DNA of 64,000 bases from contig NC_019859.2 of the NCBI RefSeq assembly GCF_002234675.1, forward strand, positions 10,319,983 to 10,383,982, given 5' to 3'. The position numbers were made by a program, and so were the translations under genes. The DNA is from Oryzias latipes (Eukaryota > Chordata > Actinopteri > Beloniformes > Adrianichthyidae). The notes beneath the pieces were generated by a model. That model did no database searches. It was not told where the DNA came from and worked only from the letters and a program-made list of their open reading frames with translations. Positions 36,301 to 51,247 of the stretch are shown piece after piece (the first letter of the stretch is position 1; every line of letters starts with the position of its first letter).

Positions 36301-38091
36301 TATTGCTAAGCAACCATTATTACAAGTGACTTACTGATAGGATTTTCACTGAATTTTGTTACATTTTTACCGAGAAAGGTGCAATGTGGTTTGCATTTTT
36401 GTTTTACGTATTTCTCTAAATGATGATTCAGAGTCATGGCAGATTGAAGAATTGAAGTTAGCCTCTTCTTACATTTTCCTTTTTTTCCCACATAACATTT
36501 TAGGATTTTCGTTTTTCAGGCGAGGACTTCAGAACGGGACAGGCTTCTACAGATTGGCAGCAAAGATGTTACTCACTAGAGATGTCCACGGTAAGCTCAT
36601 TGTCCTCATCTGAGCTGCTAGTTTTATATGACTTCTGCGACATCCGTGACCTCAGTTTTGGTTTTCTCCCGCCTCTGCGGAGCTCCTTGCTGTGGGGAGG
36701 ACAAACGCAGCAGAAATGAACGAGTGAATTGTGCTGCAGAGGATCCATGTGGAGAACCACTACCTGTACTTGGAGGTTATCAGGAGCCGGCACTGCTCCC
36801 TGGTGTCATCCAGCTCTGTGTCCATCCTGAACGTCACTCCCTGGAAGTTTGGGTCTTGAATATCAGCACTGCGGGAGGGATGAAGCTGTTTTCTTCTGCT
36901 TTTGGCTCTCCACGGGTGAGAAGGCAGGCCGATCTCCTCCTTTTGCCCGTTCCAAATTTCTGACGTTGGAGTTGACACATCACAGCTGAGGGACTTTAAG
37001 TGGGCAGACCCGTGTGTTTCTTGACTGTTAGAGTCTAAATCATGTGCTGAGACCTCGTGGACTTCTTTTGAAAGGCTGTTGAAACTTTCTGCGTCGCCTA
37101 AAAGGAGGGATGCTGGTTGTGAAGAGGGCAGGATGGGGTTAGGAGGAGGCAGCTGAGTGATAACAGAGGACAAACTAATGTTTGAATTCTGATCTAAAGT
37201 TATTGCTGGTATGTCTTTTTCACTTGGACTAAAGATCAGCTGATCATCAAGAGATATATTAGTAGTGTGCACATGCTGGTCAGCATTATCAGGGTGGTGT
37301 AAATCTAAAATCCCCCTTACACCTGAAGATCTGTGGCTTTGTTCTAGCTCTCCGTTTCCATTGAACTTGACTTCGTCTCTGGGACTCCACAGAGGCTGAA
37401 AATAAATCACTGAATCATCTTCCTTTAACTTTGCCCCACCAGCATCCGCTTTTTCAGCCCTCTGGAGCTGCACATTGCAATCCCCCACGTCCTGCGCAGG
37501 ATGTGCAGAGGCTGCCCTCTCCTGTTCCTCTGAGAGAACAGGAGATGCTGCGTAACGGCGCTGAGCACCGTCTCCACCGACTCCCGCCTTGGTTTTTCCC
37601 CCAGCAGCCAATGAGGCCGAAGAGTCACTGCAGTTAGCGGAGGACAACACCTTCCCAGAGACTGAAACCTGCACATCTCCTTGGAGGAGTCTTTCACAGT
37701 GCAGGTTGATCAAGCTCAACGCTTTCAGAGGACTACTGCATTCACGGCGGGCCTCATCTAGATGGGCGTTCTTGCTTCTGGGACTTTCTTCCCTCGTGTT
37801 TTTCAGGTTATTATGAGGCGTTATATGAGACATGTTGAGCTGGCAGGAGCTAACAGAGACTTGGAGGGAGCGTCCATCTTCAGTCTTTTTAATAAATACG
37901 GGATTCTTCTTCGACGTCTCCTTGCGTCTTTCAGGTGGTGGATTTGAGTCCAGCAAACTGGTGTGGGTGTGTGCGGTTAGCTTGGATACTTCCTGGAAAA
38001 GGTAGAAGAGTGCAGAAGGGGAGTCATTGTGTTCTAGTTTGCTCTTGCTTTCCTGGGTGCAGACAGCTTCTGCCTGTGGTCTGGTGCTCAT
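33365..38091 (-). CDS. zglp1: Zinc finger GATA-like protein 1, 4 coding exons
   Basis: Coding exons on the minus strand are 38091-36764, 36689-36577, 35948-35855 and 33497-33365. All donors are GT, all acceptors AG, and every phase closes, giving about 555 residues. Two zinc fingers end the protein: a GATA-type C485-X2-C488-X17-C506-X2-C509 containing TPMWRDAEDGTPLCNAC, then C520-X2-C523-X13-C537-X2-C540 containing CWHIPRK. This pair is the signature of ZGLP1, a nuclear regulator of germ-line gene expression in mammals. Residues 1-480 are polar, apparently disordered, and recall no domain; human ZGLP1 is only about 271 residues. A basic stretch (RRGGRKPKLRSR) and an acidic SSSDEDNE precede the fingers. 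The start is MSTRPQ because a good acceptor (TGTTGCAG) lies just upstream; otherwise translation could begin eight codons earlier. fdx2 lies upstream on the same strand, as in human. Confidence 0.88.
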
Positions 38092-38109
38092 GCTGCACAG
38101 TTTTCTGCA

Positions 38110-39460
38110 ACACACATGGACATGCAGTCAAACAGAAACTGCTTTGCAGGTCAGTTAGTCTGTCTCCTAAGAATTAGACAGTAAACCGCATTCACTTTAG
38201 TGTTTCCTCTTTTCATGGAAGCAGTTTTTAAATGTCTTTTGTCACAACTGGAAAACAAAAATGTTATTAACTTTATAATCAGCGGATTAAAATGATTAGT
38301 TGGGTCTTTTAATATAATTGCAATAAAGGAGGGAAAATAAAACATCCTGAAATGAGAACAGAATGTATATCTTGTTTAGTTTTACTGGAAGACAAGAAGA
38401 AATGAGAACAATTAAAGTATTTAAGTATTTTAAAGCTACATAATACTAACAAATAATACTAATAATGTCATACATATCAAACAACAACATGGCATGAATA
38501 TGAAATTGTTACAAATTAAAATTAGTTTCCCATAATCATTTTAAGAAGAACTCAGTTTCTTTCAAAGGTTACGTCACTTAAAAAAAACTTTATTAACTCA
38601 CCAAACAGAATGTAGCAATTTTCGTTTTGAAAAAATGCGTTCTAGAATCCAAATGTTGCAATGTTCTGGCTTCTAGAACGTTGACAATTTTCGCGGGTGT
38701 TTGTGTCAGTGGTCGCGAGCGCATTAAAGATCAATGGCAGTGCGGTCGATTTAATGTATGCATTTAAAATGTATAAACTACTGACAAATGACAATTTCTG
38801 TTTAAACAACACAAACATTGAACTTTGGAGTTTACCTCACAGATGGGGATCATATAATTTATAATAAAGTGAAATGTTTTTAAAGTTGAATATTTTTTAA
38901 TGAGAAATAAATAAACAAAGATTCCACTTATTTCGACGGTTAACCTTTCTTAGCCTAACAACTTACCATCACGCTTAGCCATGACATGATCTAACGACTT
39001 CTTAATGGTACAACCACAGAGATGGCCTGATCCATTTTTTTAAACCAACTTCACATAAATTCGATTGAACTACACTTCCCCAAGTTGAACTTTTTTACCC
39101 TTTTAGTAATCCAAGATCCCTCCTAGCTGTTCACTGCGCTTGATCCTCACCTTGGATCTTTGGATCCGTTTGACAATTACAAAGTTGGATTTGCGAGGAA
39201 CTCAAACGATCGCGCGATTTGCTATGAATGGAAGGAGTTTTTTGGGGACAGGATGTGCACAGGTGTTTCTGATCTGGAGGATTACACCGTCGCTGTATAA
39301 AAGTCAAACCTGCCGACTTGTTTTATTCTGAGGTGTTTTGGTGAGGTCGACTTGTCTACAGGTTAGGCCTCCATCCTCACCAAAAAAAAGAAAAGAAAAT
39401 ATAAATATATATATTCCAAGTAAAAGAACCATTTTGAGTCAGACCCCTGGTGTTTAGAGC
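38110..39460. promoter_or_regulatory. zglp1 upstream region
   Basis: Probably holds the zglp1 promoter and an untranslated first exon, since an acceptor abuts the coding start. TTCTAGAA palindromes at 38640-38647 and 38671-38678, the second preceded by GTTCTGG, resemble heat-shock elements. No coding exon recognised. Confidence 0.3.
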
Positions 39461-39465
39461 TCTCT

Positions 39466-39487
39466 TTTATTTCAGCATAATTTTATT
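39466..39487 (-). terminator. Candidate fdx2 polyadenylation signals
   Basis: Two AATAAA hexamers read on the minus strand (39482-39487 and 39466-39471), about 850 bases after the fdx2 stop. The interval 39488-40334 would be the 3' UTR. Confidence 0.4.
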
Positions 39488-40334
39488 GCACAACTTTAAA
39501 TGTTTGCAATTAAGACACATCTTGATTTTTGCACAAAACGACTGCGGTACCGTCTGCAGGAGAGTAAAGTGGTAAAGTGAAGCCTACCAGCTTCCTGCTT
39601 TGGATCCAAACACCTGAAACTGGTTTACTCAAAATCTTAATCACCTTCAGCTGAAAGGAAAGAAAAATCTCATCCCCAGCCCACACAGTACTGTCGTCGT
39701 TTTGAAATGTTAGAAGTTTCTACTTTGTAAATTCTGGATTGTGGAGATTCCGCTTTAATGAATGGAATATGCGTCTTTATGGCTTCTTTTGTCTGGCTTA
39801 AAAAGCCAACAGCAGGAAACCAGCGGTGATGTGAGGGTACTTTGTTAAAACGCTGCTTTTAAATGAATGTAACACATGAGGAGATTGCTACAACGAGTGG
39901 ACCAGGACACAAATGAACCGGTCGACATCCTGCAACATTTGTGCGTATAGAAGCTGTAACAAGGAATGCTCCATCCTGCAGTGCGGAGACTGGATATGCT
40001 CGGCAGTGTGCGTGGTTTCAACAGTGACCAGTCTCAGAGGATGTCTGTAAGATGGCCTGAGATACAAACAGATGCTTTATCAGTTCATCACTTCTCTTTT
40101 TTTTGCATATAACCATTTATGTCACCTCAGAAGATACGTAGTGTCCAACTATCCTGACATTAAAACTGCAGAATCTTGTCAGTTGGCGAATCGTGTTGAG
40201 AGAAGCTATGGACCATACTTTCTTCCTTCTGCCTTTTTCAGTGGCTCTCAAACGCGGTCGTCCATCGGTCTTTCTCACAGCAACCCCTGCATTTTAGCCT
40301 CAGAATCCTCAGTTTCCATGTTGGGTCCCTTGAT

Positions 40335-42682
<2,348 letters not shown>

Positions 42683-42689
<7 letters not shown>

Positions 42690-42791
42690 CGCTGTGTTTT
42701 GGTCACATGACTGATAGTAGCCAATAGGAAAATAGTGACAAAAACGTTGACATTTCTTCTGTGATTTGCTTTTCTGACAGCAGGGGGCGCT
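42683..42791 (-). promoter_or_regulatory. fdx2 proximal promoter motifs
   Basis: Read toward the gene: a perfect CTCF-like core (CAGCAGGGGGCGCT, plus strand, 42778-42791), a CCAAT box on the plus strand (42721-42725), a palindromic E-box GTCACATGAC (42702-42711), and GATGGCGGC, a YY1-type site that includes the start codon (about 42682-42690). This compact TATA-less set is typical of housekeeping genes. Matches by eye only. Confidence 0.5.
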
Positions 42792-43027
42792 TGTGTTTGA
42801 CTTTTATCTGAATTAATTTTCATAACAAACCCAAAAACTCGGATATCGATTCGGATCAATTTATACATTGTTTTCTTATCAATTCATCAAAATAAAGTCA
42901 TATATATTTTTTAAATTAAGGCATCAAAATGGTTTAAAAAAATCAACACTTAATTAAGGTATACAGAAATAATAATTTGCACACTTTACATATCAAGTTA
43001 ACTAACAATGCACAGTGATTAAATGTG

Positions 43028-43800
43028 AGTTTGATTTGATTTATTTCAAGCATTAATTGTAGTCAATACAAACAAAACACACAGATTTATATAAGTTATT
43101 ACAGAAATAATTAAGTATGATGATGAAATGCATACATTACAAAAAAGGACAAAAACAAAGACCCACTTAAGTCACATTTGCTTAATCCAATACAGTGATC
43201 ATTAACTAAAGTCAAGAAGAGCTTGATTTATTGCTTGAAAAGGAGTGGGAACAAGCGTGCCTCTATAATCCCACCCCTACTGAGTTAATTCATTTTTTTA
43301 ACTTTGCATGAATTTTGTAATCCGCTTCTGATCAGATAGATTCTTTTCAAATAAAAAAATCAGGTGATTATTAATGATTGATGATCTTCAGAAAACATGA
43401 TGTCAGTAAACGGTAACATGAATCACACACTATGTCACAGTTATGTAATACTCATTGATTATAATCAGAATACAATTTCATATTCATCCAGATATCATTG
43501 CTACACATTGTAGATCAAGTTATCAAGTCACAAAATCGACTACATATTGATTATCCTCAGAAAGAATTCTTACATCATTAACATTAATGATTCACACTTT
43601 GGGCAACCAATAATCATTGATCATCATTAGAACACATTATCACACTAAACCATTGATTATTGCTACACATTACACATTAAAATGGTTAATACATAATGGC
43701 TTAAAAGCTTAAATTATTGTATAAAAGTCCTAGGCCTTCCTTATATTTGTATTTATTCATTTACAAAGAACCAATCATTTTCAATGGTTTAAAGTGGTCT
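43028..43800. repeat. AT-rich dispersed repeat, copy 2
   Basis: Shares TTTATTTCAAGCA and TTGCTTGAAAAGGAGTGG with 20055-20800. Within it, short GATTATTGCTACACATTA-like phrases recur loosely. A further partial match (CCTTGAAAGGGATGAAAGCG) is at about 47934. No coding potential. Confidence 0.4.
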
Positions 43801-46800
43801 TATACAAAAGTTTTCCAAATGTTTAGCTTAAGATGGTTCCGATTGTTTTAACAAAACAGTGGTTCTGTTCTCCTCACTGTCACTGAAACCATAGTTAAGG
43901 TTAAATTAGATGAACTACAAAAACAAAAGAACAAATAAACCAGATTAGGTAAAAACACTCAAAGTGAGTTAAAGAAACAAATGTTTCTAAATGTATTTTA
44001 AGGTAATTTTACATGACAAACTCCAGATAAGCCAATTTTGTTCATTTACACACACTGATATTAAAAATGAAACACGTTTGCCAAACACACTGTGTACGTT
44101 ACATAAGTGTTTGATCCAGGTTGCAGCTTTGACTTGTCTAAACCTGTTTATGCCACTGGTTAAGAGCGCTTGTTTGAACCCACATTTCATCCACCTGTTT
44201 TTCTTTCTTAACAACGGGGATTGATTGATCTTTCATTCAGATTGACTCCTGCTTAATATTAATCCACACTGTACTGATGATCATATATGTCTTCATAGCA
44301 GCTGGCTGGTGCTAAATACAGTATGTCTCCAGAGCTCCATGCTCTAGAGACGTGAGCCTGAGCCCCTATTATACTTTTTTTTTGGTGTAGCAGAGGAAGA
44401 TTCATTTTGATAAAGAATCTTTTGAACATGTGACCAGAGTATACAGATAAACAGACGGGTGTTATGGCTAGAGTCATGACAAAGATTCCTTCTCTTCCTC
44501 CTTCTGGAATATGAAGACAATTTGTGTTAAAAATGAGCTGCTGCCAAACATGGGGTCATTTTGGAGCAGAATGTCGTGCCAAAATGTGTGGGGTTTTTCC
44601 TTTTTTTTATTGCAAAGTGGATGTTAATAAGTGAATGTTGAGTTCATCTTCTGGAATAATCCTCTCCATAATTCTTTTTCCACTACTGATTCCTCTCTCA
44701 GATCTCAGCTTTAGTTGATGGGAAAGCTCACTCTTAAAGTGGGAATTCAGATGCTAACCTCCCATCTGGAGCTGGCTGCAGGGGGTTCCTCCCATAGTGA
44801 TGATCATAAAAACATGAATGGGTCCCTCTGTCTGCTTTTTTTATTTGACTGACTAGCTTTAAGATTGTTATTTTTTATATACTCTAAATCCACATAATGA
44901 AAGTTTTAGGGTGCGTTTTTCAGACGTCACTGTCCGGGGTCAGCAGCTGTGTGTGAATTTGAAACTCCTGGTATTTAATTGGATGCCTTTGTCCTGCAGG
45001 CATGTGTGCACAGACATGTGAAAATGGATGTAGTTACACGTTCAGCTGGGATTTATAAGGCCTCGCGCTGTTCCTCAAACTCCCTTCGCTTTGGGGCTTT
45101 ATATCACAAAATGCAGTCAGTCTCTCAGGAGTGATTTATAACGCGCTCAAATGTAGCTTCAACCCAGCCTGTTCACCTTAAGTGGTATGCAGAGATTTTT
45201 TTTTTTTCCTTGCAAGCTATGATGATCTTAAAACTCTTGGGACCAAGTTTGTGCGCACAGTTCATGTTCCCAAGACAGATAGAGGATGGAAAAACACTGC
45301 ATTTCCTGGTTGTCCTTTGGGTGCTCTCAGTCCGTCATGTCAGTGCTGCCAGTGTTGTTTTTACTTGTGAGCGTTTACAACCCATAACAGAACATTTGAG
45401 ATCTCCAATCATGCCACCATACAGTTCAAATTATTGTCAGAATTCAAAAAACATTGTATAATAACCTAAGATCAGTGAGTGGTTCCAAAAGCTCAATAAA
45501 CAAACCTTTGCTCATCAAATTGACTGCACAGCTGTATGTCAACATGATTCATTTGAGTTTTTTGCTCTTGAATTTGAATAGTGTAACAACCCAACCAGCT
45601 TTCTTGTTACTCTATTGGGTTTGCATAAAAAAGCTGTGATAAATGGCTTTAAGGTGGATGGCAGTTTGAGACCACAATAGTGTGTCCTAAGTTTTGTTCA
45701 TTCAATCAGTAAGATTTTCTCTGTGCTTCACAGCTGCCTGATTTTATTTGTAAAGCACAGCTTTTCATATCCATGAATGTTTCGTACAAGCTTAAAAATC
45801 AAAAATATCTAGATCGAACTTGGAAAAAGTGTATTTTTAGACAGTCAAATCAAATCTGTCACATTAGTTTTTCTTTAGTTTTTTTTCTGGTTTGCCTTTG
45901 TGCTCTGTTTTAGCAAATTCCTTTAGAAAAAGAAATTATTATCAAATTAGAACGTATTTGCATACCAAAAACTAAATGCATCAATTTTAAAAATAAAAGT
46001 CAAATTCTTAATTTCTTTACTTTTAAACATGAATATCTGTTGGTTTTCCTAATTAAACATGAAATTGTCAAATGTCTGACCGTACCGAGTGCATCACATT
46101 GCTTATTTAAAGTGTTATATGGTGTCAAGTTGTCAACATTGTTGTGTTAACCCACCATACTGAACTGCGGCTGAGATTTAATTTGATTCCAGCTGCTCTG
46201 CTTTGCTCCGTTGGGAATGATCTGCCTCAAGTTATCTGGATTTCAGGAGTGGTGCTGTTTTTGAATGTTTGACAGATCAACTGTTTTTTTAAAGACTTTA
46301 CTGGTTCAAAAAGTGCACAAAAACATTTGGAATTAAACAGTAATTATTTTCCCTTAGTTTGAGTGATGGAAAAGCTTTGCCTAATTTTATATCCACAGTG
46401 GAACCAGTGTGGCGCGGGCTGTTTCATCTTATCGGGACCTTCATGTTGTGTTTGAAGAGTTGACTGTAGTCATGTGTGTACCTGCATTGCAGCAGCGCGT
46501 CCCTTCAGCCTGATGACTCACAAACCTCTGAGGGCAGCTAATCAGAAACGGGTTCAAAAAAGTGCCGCTGTGCCCTTTCATGCTTCATCGTGTGGGAATG
46601 CTCGTTTCTCAGGTGAACACAAGGGAAACGTCTCATAAATGTGAGTAAAGCTTTAGTCTGGGTGCTGGCACAAACACATGTAAAAGCCATTTTTTTGCCA
46701 TGAGTCTGGAAGCGACTTCCCCAAAAGTATGCGTCACATTTTCAAGTGTGAGAAAGCCCTTGCAAGCGTCCCCAGGGCTCACAGTTGTGTATAATTGATG

Positions 46801-48714
46801 ACCTTTGTCACCCACAACACGACACAAGATGTTTTCTTTGGCTTGTTAAGCTGATTCAGACTGCAGTCCGTGCTACCACCGTCTGGCCCATGACAGATAG
46901 AACTGACCGCTGAAAGTTGACCTTTGACACCAGATAGGGGAAAGTGGCAAATAAGGGTCAGAGACTTGAAAGGTCACAGGGCGAAACAAATCATGTCAAC
47001 AAACACAAACAGACAGAGTTAGCCCCTCTGATCAGGGCTCTTGAGGATTTGGTGAAAGGTTTGCGCGATAAAGTTAAAAATAGAAGGAAAGCAAATGAAA
47101 TTTCAAATTGTCCATCTAAATTTCCACCAATTGTCTGCTATTTTTGAGTTGCAACTTTAGACAGGGGTAAATGTATTGTTTTTTTCTTTAATATTATGTT
47201 TATTATTAAGTGTCTAGTTTGAACGTTGATAATGAAAAAATGTTCATACGCAGGAAAAGTTAAGAAACTTACAATGTAGTCAAACATTTTTAGTGAGACA
47301 ATAAAACTAATCATGACAAAATGCAGTATAAACATTTAAAAAAAGAATTGCAACACAAAAATAAACAATATGAAATTGCCATCCATTTCCAGTATATTGT
47401 TTTTAGAGTTGACAAAACAATAATTTATTCTTATTTGAGACGAGCAAATGTTTGAGCTTTATCTGGATTAAACTAAATCATGCAGGTCAAGATGGTCCAT
47501 TAGATTTAAGTAGAAAAAAAACAGGCTTTATTTTGGTATTTTAAGGACTCAAAATCCAATATGGTTTCTCCTTCTTGACAGACTAGTAAATTCCAGGTCT
47601 TGAAGCTCTTGTGGGGTCTTTTGCTCTCAGATGACACAGAAATGTCAAGAGCCAAGAAAAACAGATAATCACTTTTTCTCACGACTTTGTTCCAGTTTCA
47701 TCAACACTTATTCTGTCTTTCAAAAATGTTTGGTGAAGTAATTTTCATCAATAAAACAAAGAACAATGATAATAGAATAAAAACACATAGATATGTCAAA
47801 TCTTTTTAAGATATTAATTCATAAATTAATTAATTCTTGACATTATAAATGCTCCTGATCATGTATAAACATGTATGCATATAATACACACAAACAACAC
47901 ATCAAATCCACTAAATATATGGAGTTTGATTATTCCTTGAAAGGGATGAAAGCGTCTGATGGCTCCAGACTGGATAACTGTCCATCTTTTCAGATGGCAG
48001 CAGACAAAGGAGGAGGCAGCAGGACCGGATTAGCTCATTCAGCATGCTTGGTCCTCTGTGGAGACATTCACTTGAAAATGCAGCCTTTTTCCGGGGAAAG
48101 GGAGTTTTCTTTACCAGGCAAGAGATTCCCTAAAGTTGTTATGAGAAAAGACAAACTTATAATCTTTCTTAAGTGTTTTTGTTCCCATTTGACACCAAAC
48201 TTGAAGTGAGTTCTAGTCAGTAAAGAAAGATTAAATGACCAAACCTGAAACCATTCTGTCTGGTTCCCAAATAACAGCAAGACGGCGTCCCTACAGTACT
48301 AAATCCAAATGAGCAGAGGTAAAGTCAGTCTGGAGAATGCTAGTTGGGTCCCAGCCTGCAGCAGTTTACATTTTTAAAGTGTCCTTGGGGAAGGACACTA
48401 AACCCTCACATTGCCTCCCCATGTGTTCCATACTTAGCTTCAGGTTAACACGTTTGGTAAATGACCGTTGTGTTAAGTACAATAAAATGCTGTTAAACAG
48501 AAGAAAAAAAACATGCTGCAAAGAAAGTGGTTCACTGATGTGCTCCTAAAAACATTGCTAACTGTGTCAGAGGTCAGAGCTCTGTCTCCCTCTCTGGTCA
48601 CCAGCGGGAACCGAATCCAAAGTACTCATGCACTGCATCTCCCAGCAACCCCAGCTCACAGTTCCTGGACACCACACCACATACCTGACTCTCATTTGCA
48701 ATCACCCACAGTAC
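43801..48714. other. Large intergenic stretch, no gene
   Basis: Nearly 5 kb of AT-rich sequence. A 67-codon plus-strand frame (46944-47147) and others look like chance. A SINE-like phrase (CTTGGGGAAGGACACTAAACC) lies at about 48383. No exon recognised. Confidence 0.4.
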
Positions 48715-49100
48715 ACTTAAGCCAGTGCTTCTCAAATAGTGGGGCGCGCCCCGATGCCAGATGCGCTGTAGTAGCGGTTATAGGTACAGATCATACGGGC
48801 AATTGCTCGGGACGCAAAAGGGGGGTGGTGACAGCGGCTCCGTGCTTGGAAAAAAATTTGCATCATTATTGGTTTCCTATTATCTGTTCTATCACAGAGT
48901 TTGTAACAGCCTGAAACTGTGAACTGCCGTCCCTGCAGCTGCTCATGTCTCCTGTCACACACGCGGCTCGCGTGTGAGAGAAAGAGAGGGGAGGGGTAGT
49001 GGGCTCAGGAACGTGGACGCGAAGCGCTCCCTCTGTTGGGCAACACCAGGATCACCGTGTGCCTTTAGATGACTCTGCTCATGCTAATAATGTCATTCTT

Positions 49101-51213
49101 CTTCTTACAGGTCGGGGGGGCTAACGGGTCGGGGTCTCCGCTGAGGCAATCAGTGGTTGCCTCGGCCGGTTGGCCTCCTCCGTCCCGTCAAGGCCTGACC
49201 AGAGCTCCTCTAGGGCCGGCGTCTGGGGGAGGGGGCTTGCTCCGGGGGGGGCGACGCTTTCTGGCTCCTCTCTCTCTCTCTGTGGGGTGGGTGGTGCCGG
49301 GCCTGGGGTGTCGGCGCCTCCGGGGGTGGGGCCCCTGGGCTGGGTGGCCCTGGCCCCTTTGCTGGGGGGGGGGGGGGGGGTGGCTGGGGGACAGCTGTTT
49401 GACCACCGGGGGACAGTCTACCAGCTGTTTACCCCCTTCCTCATATAACCTCATATTAGGGTGAGGGGGTGGGCTACTTGGCAGTGGCCCCCGTCCTATG
49501 GTTGCCGTATGGAGTGGGCCCCCCCTCTTTCGGTTTTATTTGCACCTTAGACATGTAGGGTCCTTGGTAGGGGGGGTGCTTGGACATCACTGCAAGCAAG
49601 CAGCAGATGTCCTCCTGGCACCCTACCCGCCAATTTTAACCGCACCTTAGACATTTAGGGCCCCTTGGTGGGGAGGGTGAGGGGACATCACTGTGAGTAA
49701 TCAGGAGATGTCCCCTTAGTGCCCTACTCGCCAATTTTAACTGCACCCCTCTTAGTACACACACCCCTCCCCCTTCAATATATACATTCCTACATAACCA
49801 CACACACATGCACATACACACCCTCTCAAACACACATACACGCACACACATTTTGCAAGGAAGGTGGGACCTGGTTCCATCTGTCCCCTACCCCTTCCCT
49901 GGTGGGGGGTGCGGGCCCCTTGGCGACGGCGGCCGTGTCCCCTGGGTACCGGCTCCCTGGGCCCGGCGGTGCTCTCTCCGCACGGTGGGGGGGTTCATAT
50001 TACACCTGAGCCGGGGGTGTTCGTGTCCCTGGGGGGTGGGTCCTGGTCCTTGCCCCTGAGCGCTGGGCACCGCCAAACTTCCAACAGTGGCCGAGCCTGG
50101 TCGGGCCATATTTATAACACCCCTTGTGGGCCACCCTTTTTTCCCCGGGGTTCCCCCCTCCTGGGCGGGGGCGGCGGGCCCCTGCCTTGCTTCTCCCTGG
50201 ACCAACCGTGGGCCGGGTGGGTGGCTGCCTGGAGTGCGGAGCGGGTCTCCCTTGGGGGGTCCTGGCTCGTACCTGGGGTTGGGGCGGGGGGATGCCCGGA
50301 ACTCCTGGGTGGTGGTGGGGTGCTCGTCTGGGGCTGTGGGCGTCCTTCTCCGGTGGGGCCCTGCGTTGGGCTCTTCCGGCGCGGCGGGGGGGCTGCTTTC
50401 CTGGTTGGGCTGGGGCGGCGCTCTCTTTCCCTCCGCGCCTCCCTGCTCTCTGGCTCTGTGGGCCTCGCGGCGGTCCTGCTGGCCCTGGCCTGGGTGGCGG
50501 TCTTGGTCGCCCGGGGGGCGGTTGTTCCCTGTCTGTTCCCGTGTGGCGTTGGGGGAATTCCGGCTGCCGCTGCGGCGGGGGTCTGGGTGTGGGGGTGGCT
50601 GGGCGCTCCTCCTCCTTCTTTTCACATTCCACCCTCCATTTTAGAAGAACATAAACACTCACCTGAGCACAGGTGTTAGCTCACCTTTGCACTAATAGTT
50701 TGCATGATTGAATGAATGAAAGATTTCACACTAGTTGGTTTAAAGGCATAGGTATGCGTTTGTGAACACTATCTGTTCTGTGTACATGTTGACATGTGAA
50801 CATTTTTTGCGGCTAGCAGGTGTGTTGATAACATTTGAGTGTGTGCGAACAGGCCCCGCCCTTTTTGTACTATATTTGAACCGTACCGTAATGATAAACA
50901 ACCAGTAAACCTGTCAGCTCTATGCTGCTTCATGGTCTTACCCCCCCCCCCTCTCACTATCACCCCCCCCCCTCTAACATCCCTCTCTCTTCTTCCCTTC
51001 TTTCCTTTTCCGTCCGGTCCAACACCAAAGATTTTCAAACATGGTTGAAATGAATAAAGTTTGGCCTCAATTACAAAAGGGGTTTATTCAGTCATACCTT
51101 TGGTATTGTCTGAAGATTAATAACCCCTCTTGTTAAAGTAAAATATGTCCAACACAAGAGGCCCTCAGCTCTCATCTGCCTGCCTAGCTGTTGGACAGGA
51201 CAAGTTAAAAATA

Positions 51214-51239
<26 letters not shown>
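49101..51239 (+). mobile_element. G-rich retroposon-like insert with (AAT)n tail
   Basis: TAATAATGTCATTCTT occurs just before (49085-49100) and just after (51240-51255), a 16-base target duplication, although its left part merges with the (AAT)n tail (about 51214-51246). A short microsatellite tail plus a long duplication indicates target-primed reverse transcription, as in non-LTR elements. The first 1.6 kb is extremely G-rich on the plus strand. Then follow CA-rich, C-run and CT-rich parts and an AATAAAG near 51053. Long frames on both strands (up to 271 codons) are caused by composition, with no reverse-transcriptase motif. The family is not identified. Confidence 0.6.
49541..49741 (+). 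repeat. Two tandem copies of a 100-base unit
   Basis: Each copy begins GCACCTTAGACAT and ends CGCCAATTTTAAC. A third start (GCACCCCTCTTAG at 49743) breaks off at once. The unit lies inside the G-rich insert. Confidence 0.75.

Positions 51240-51247
<8 letters not shown>

Noticed and set aside
49864-50679. Long open frames on both strands (271, 245, 220, 185 and 176 codons) in the G-rich insert
   Set aside because: The very high GC content removes stop codons in several frames at once. The translations are Gly/Pro/Arg-rich with no domain, and the block is part of a retroposon-like insert.
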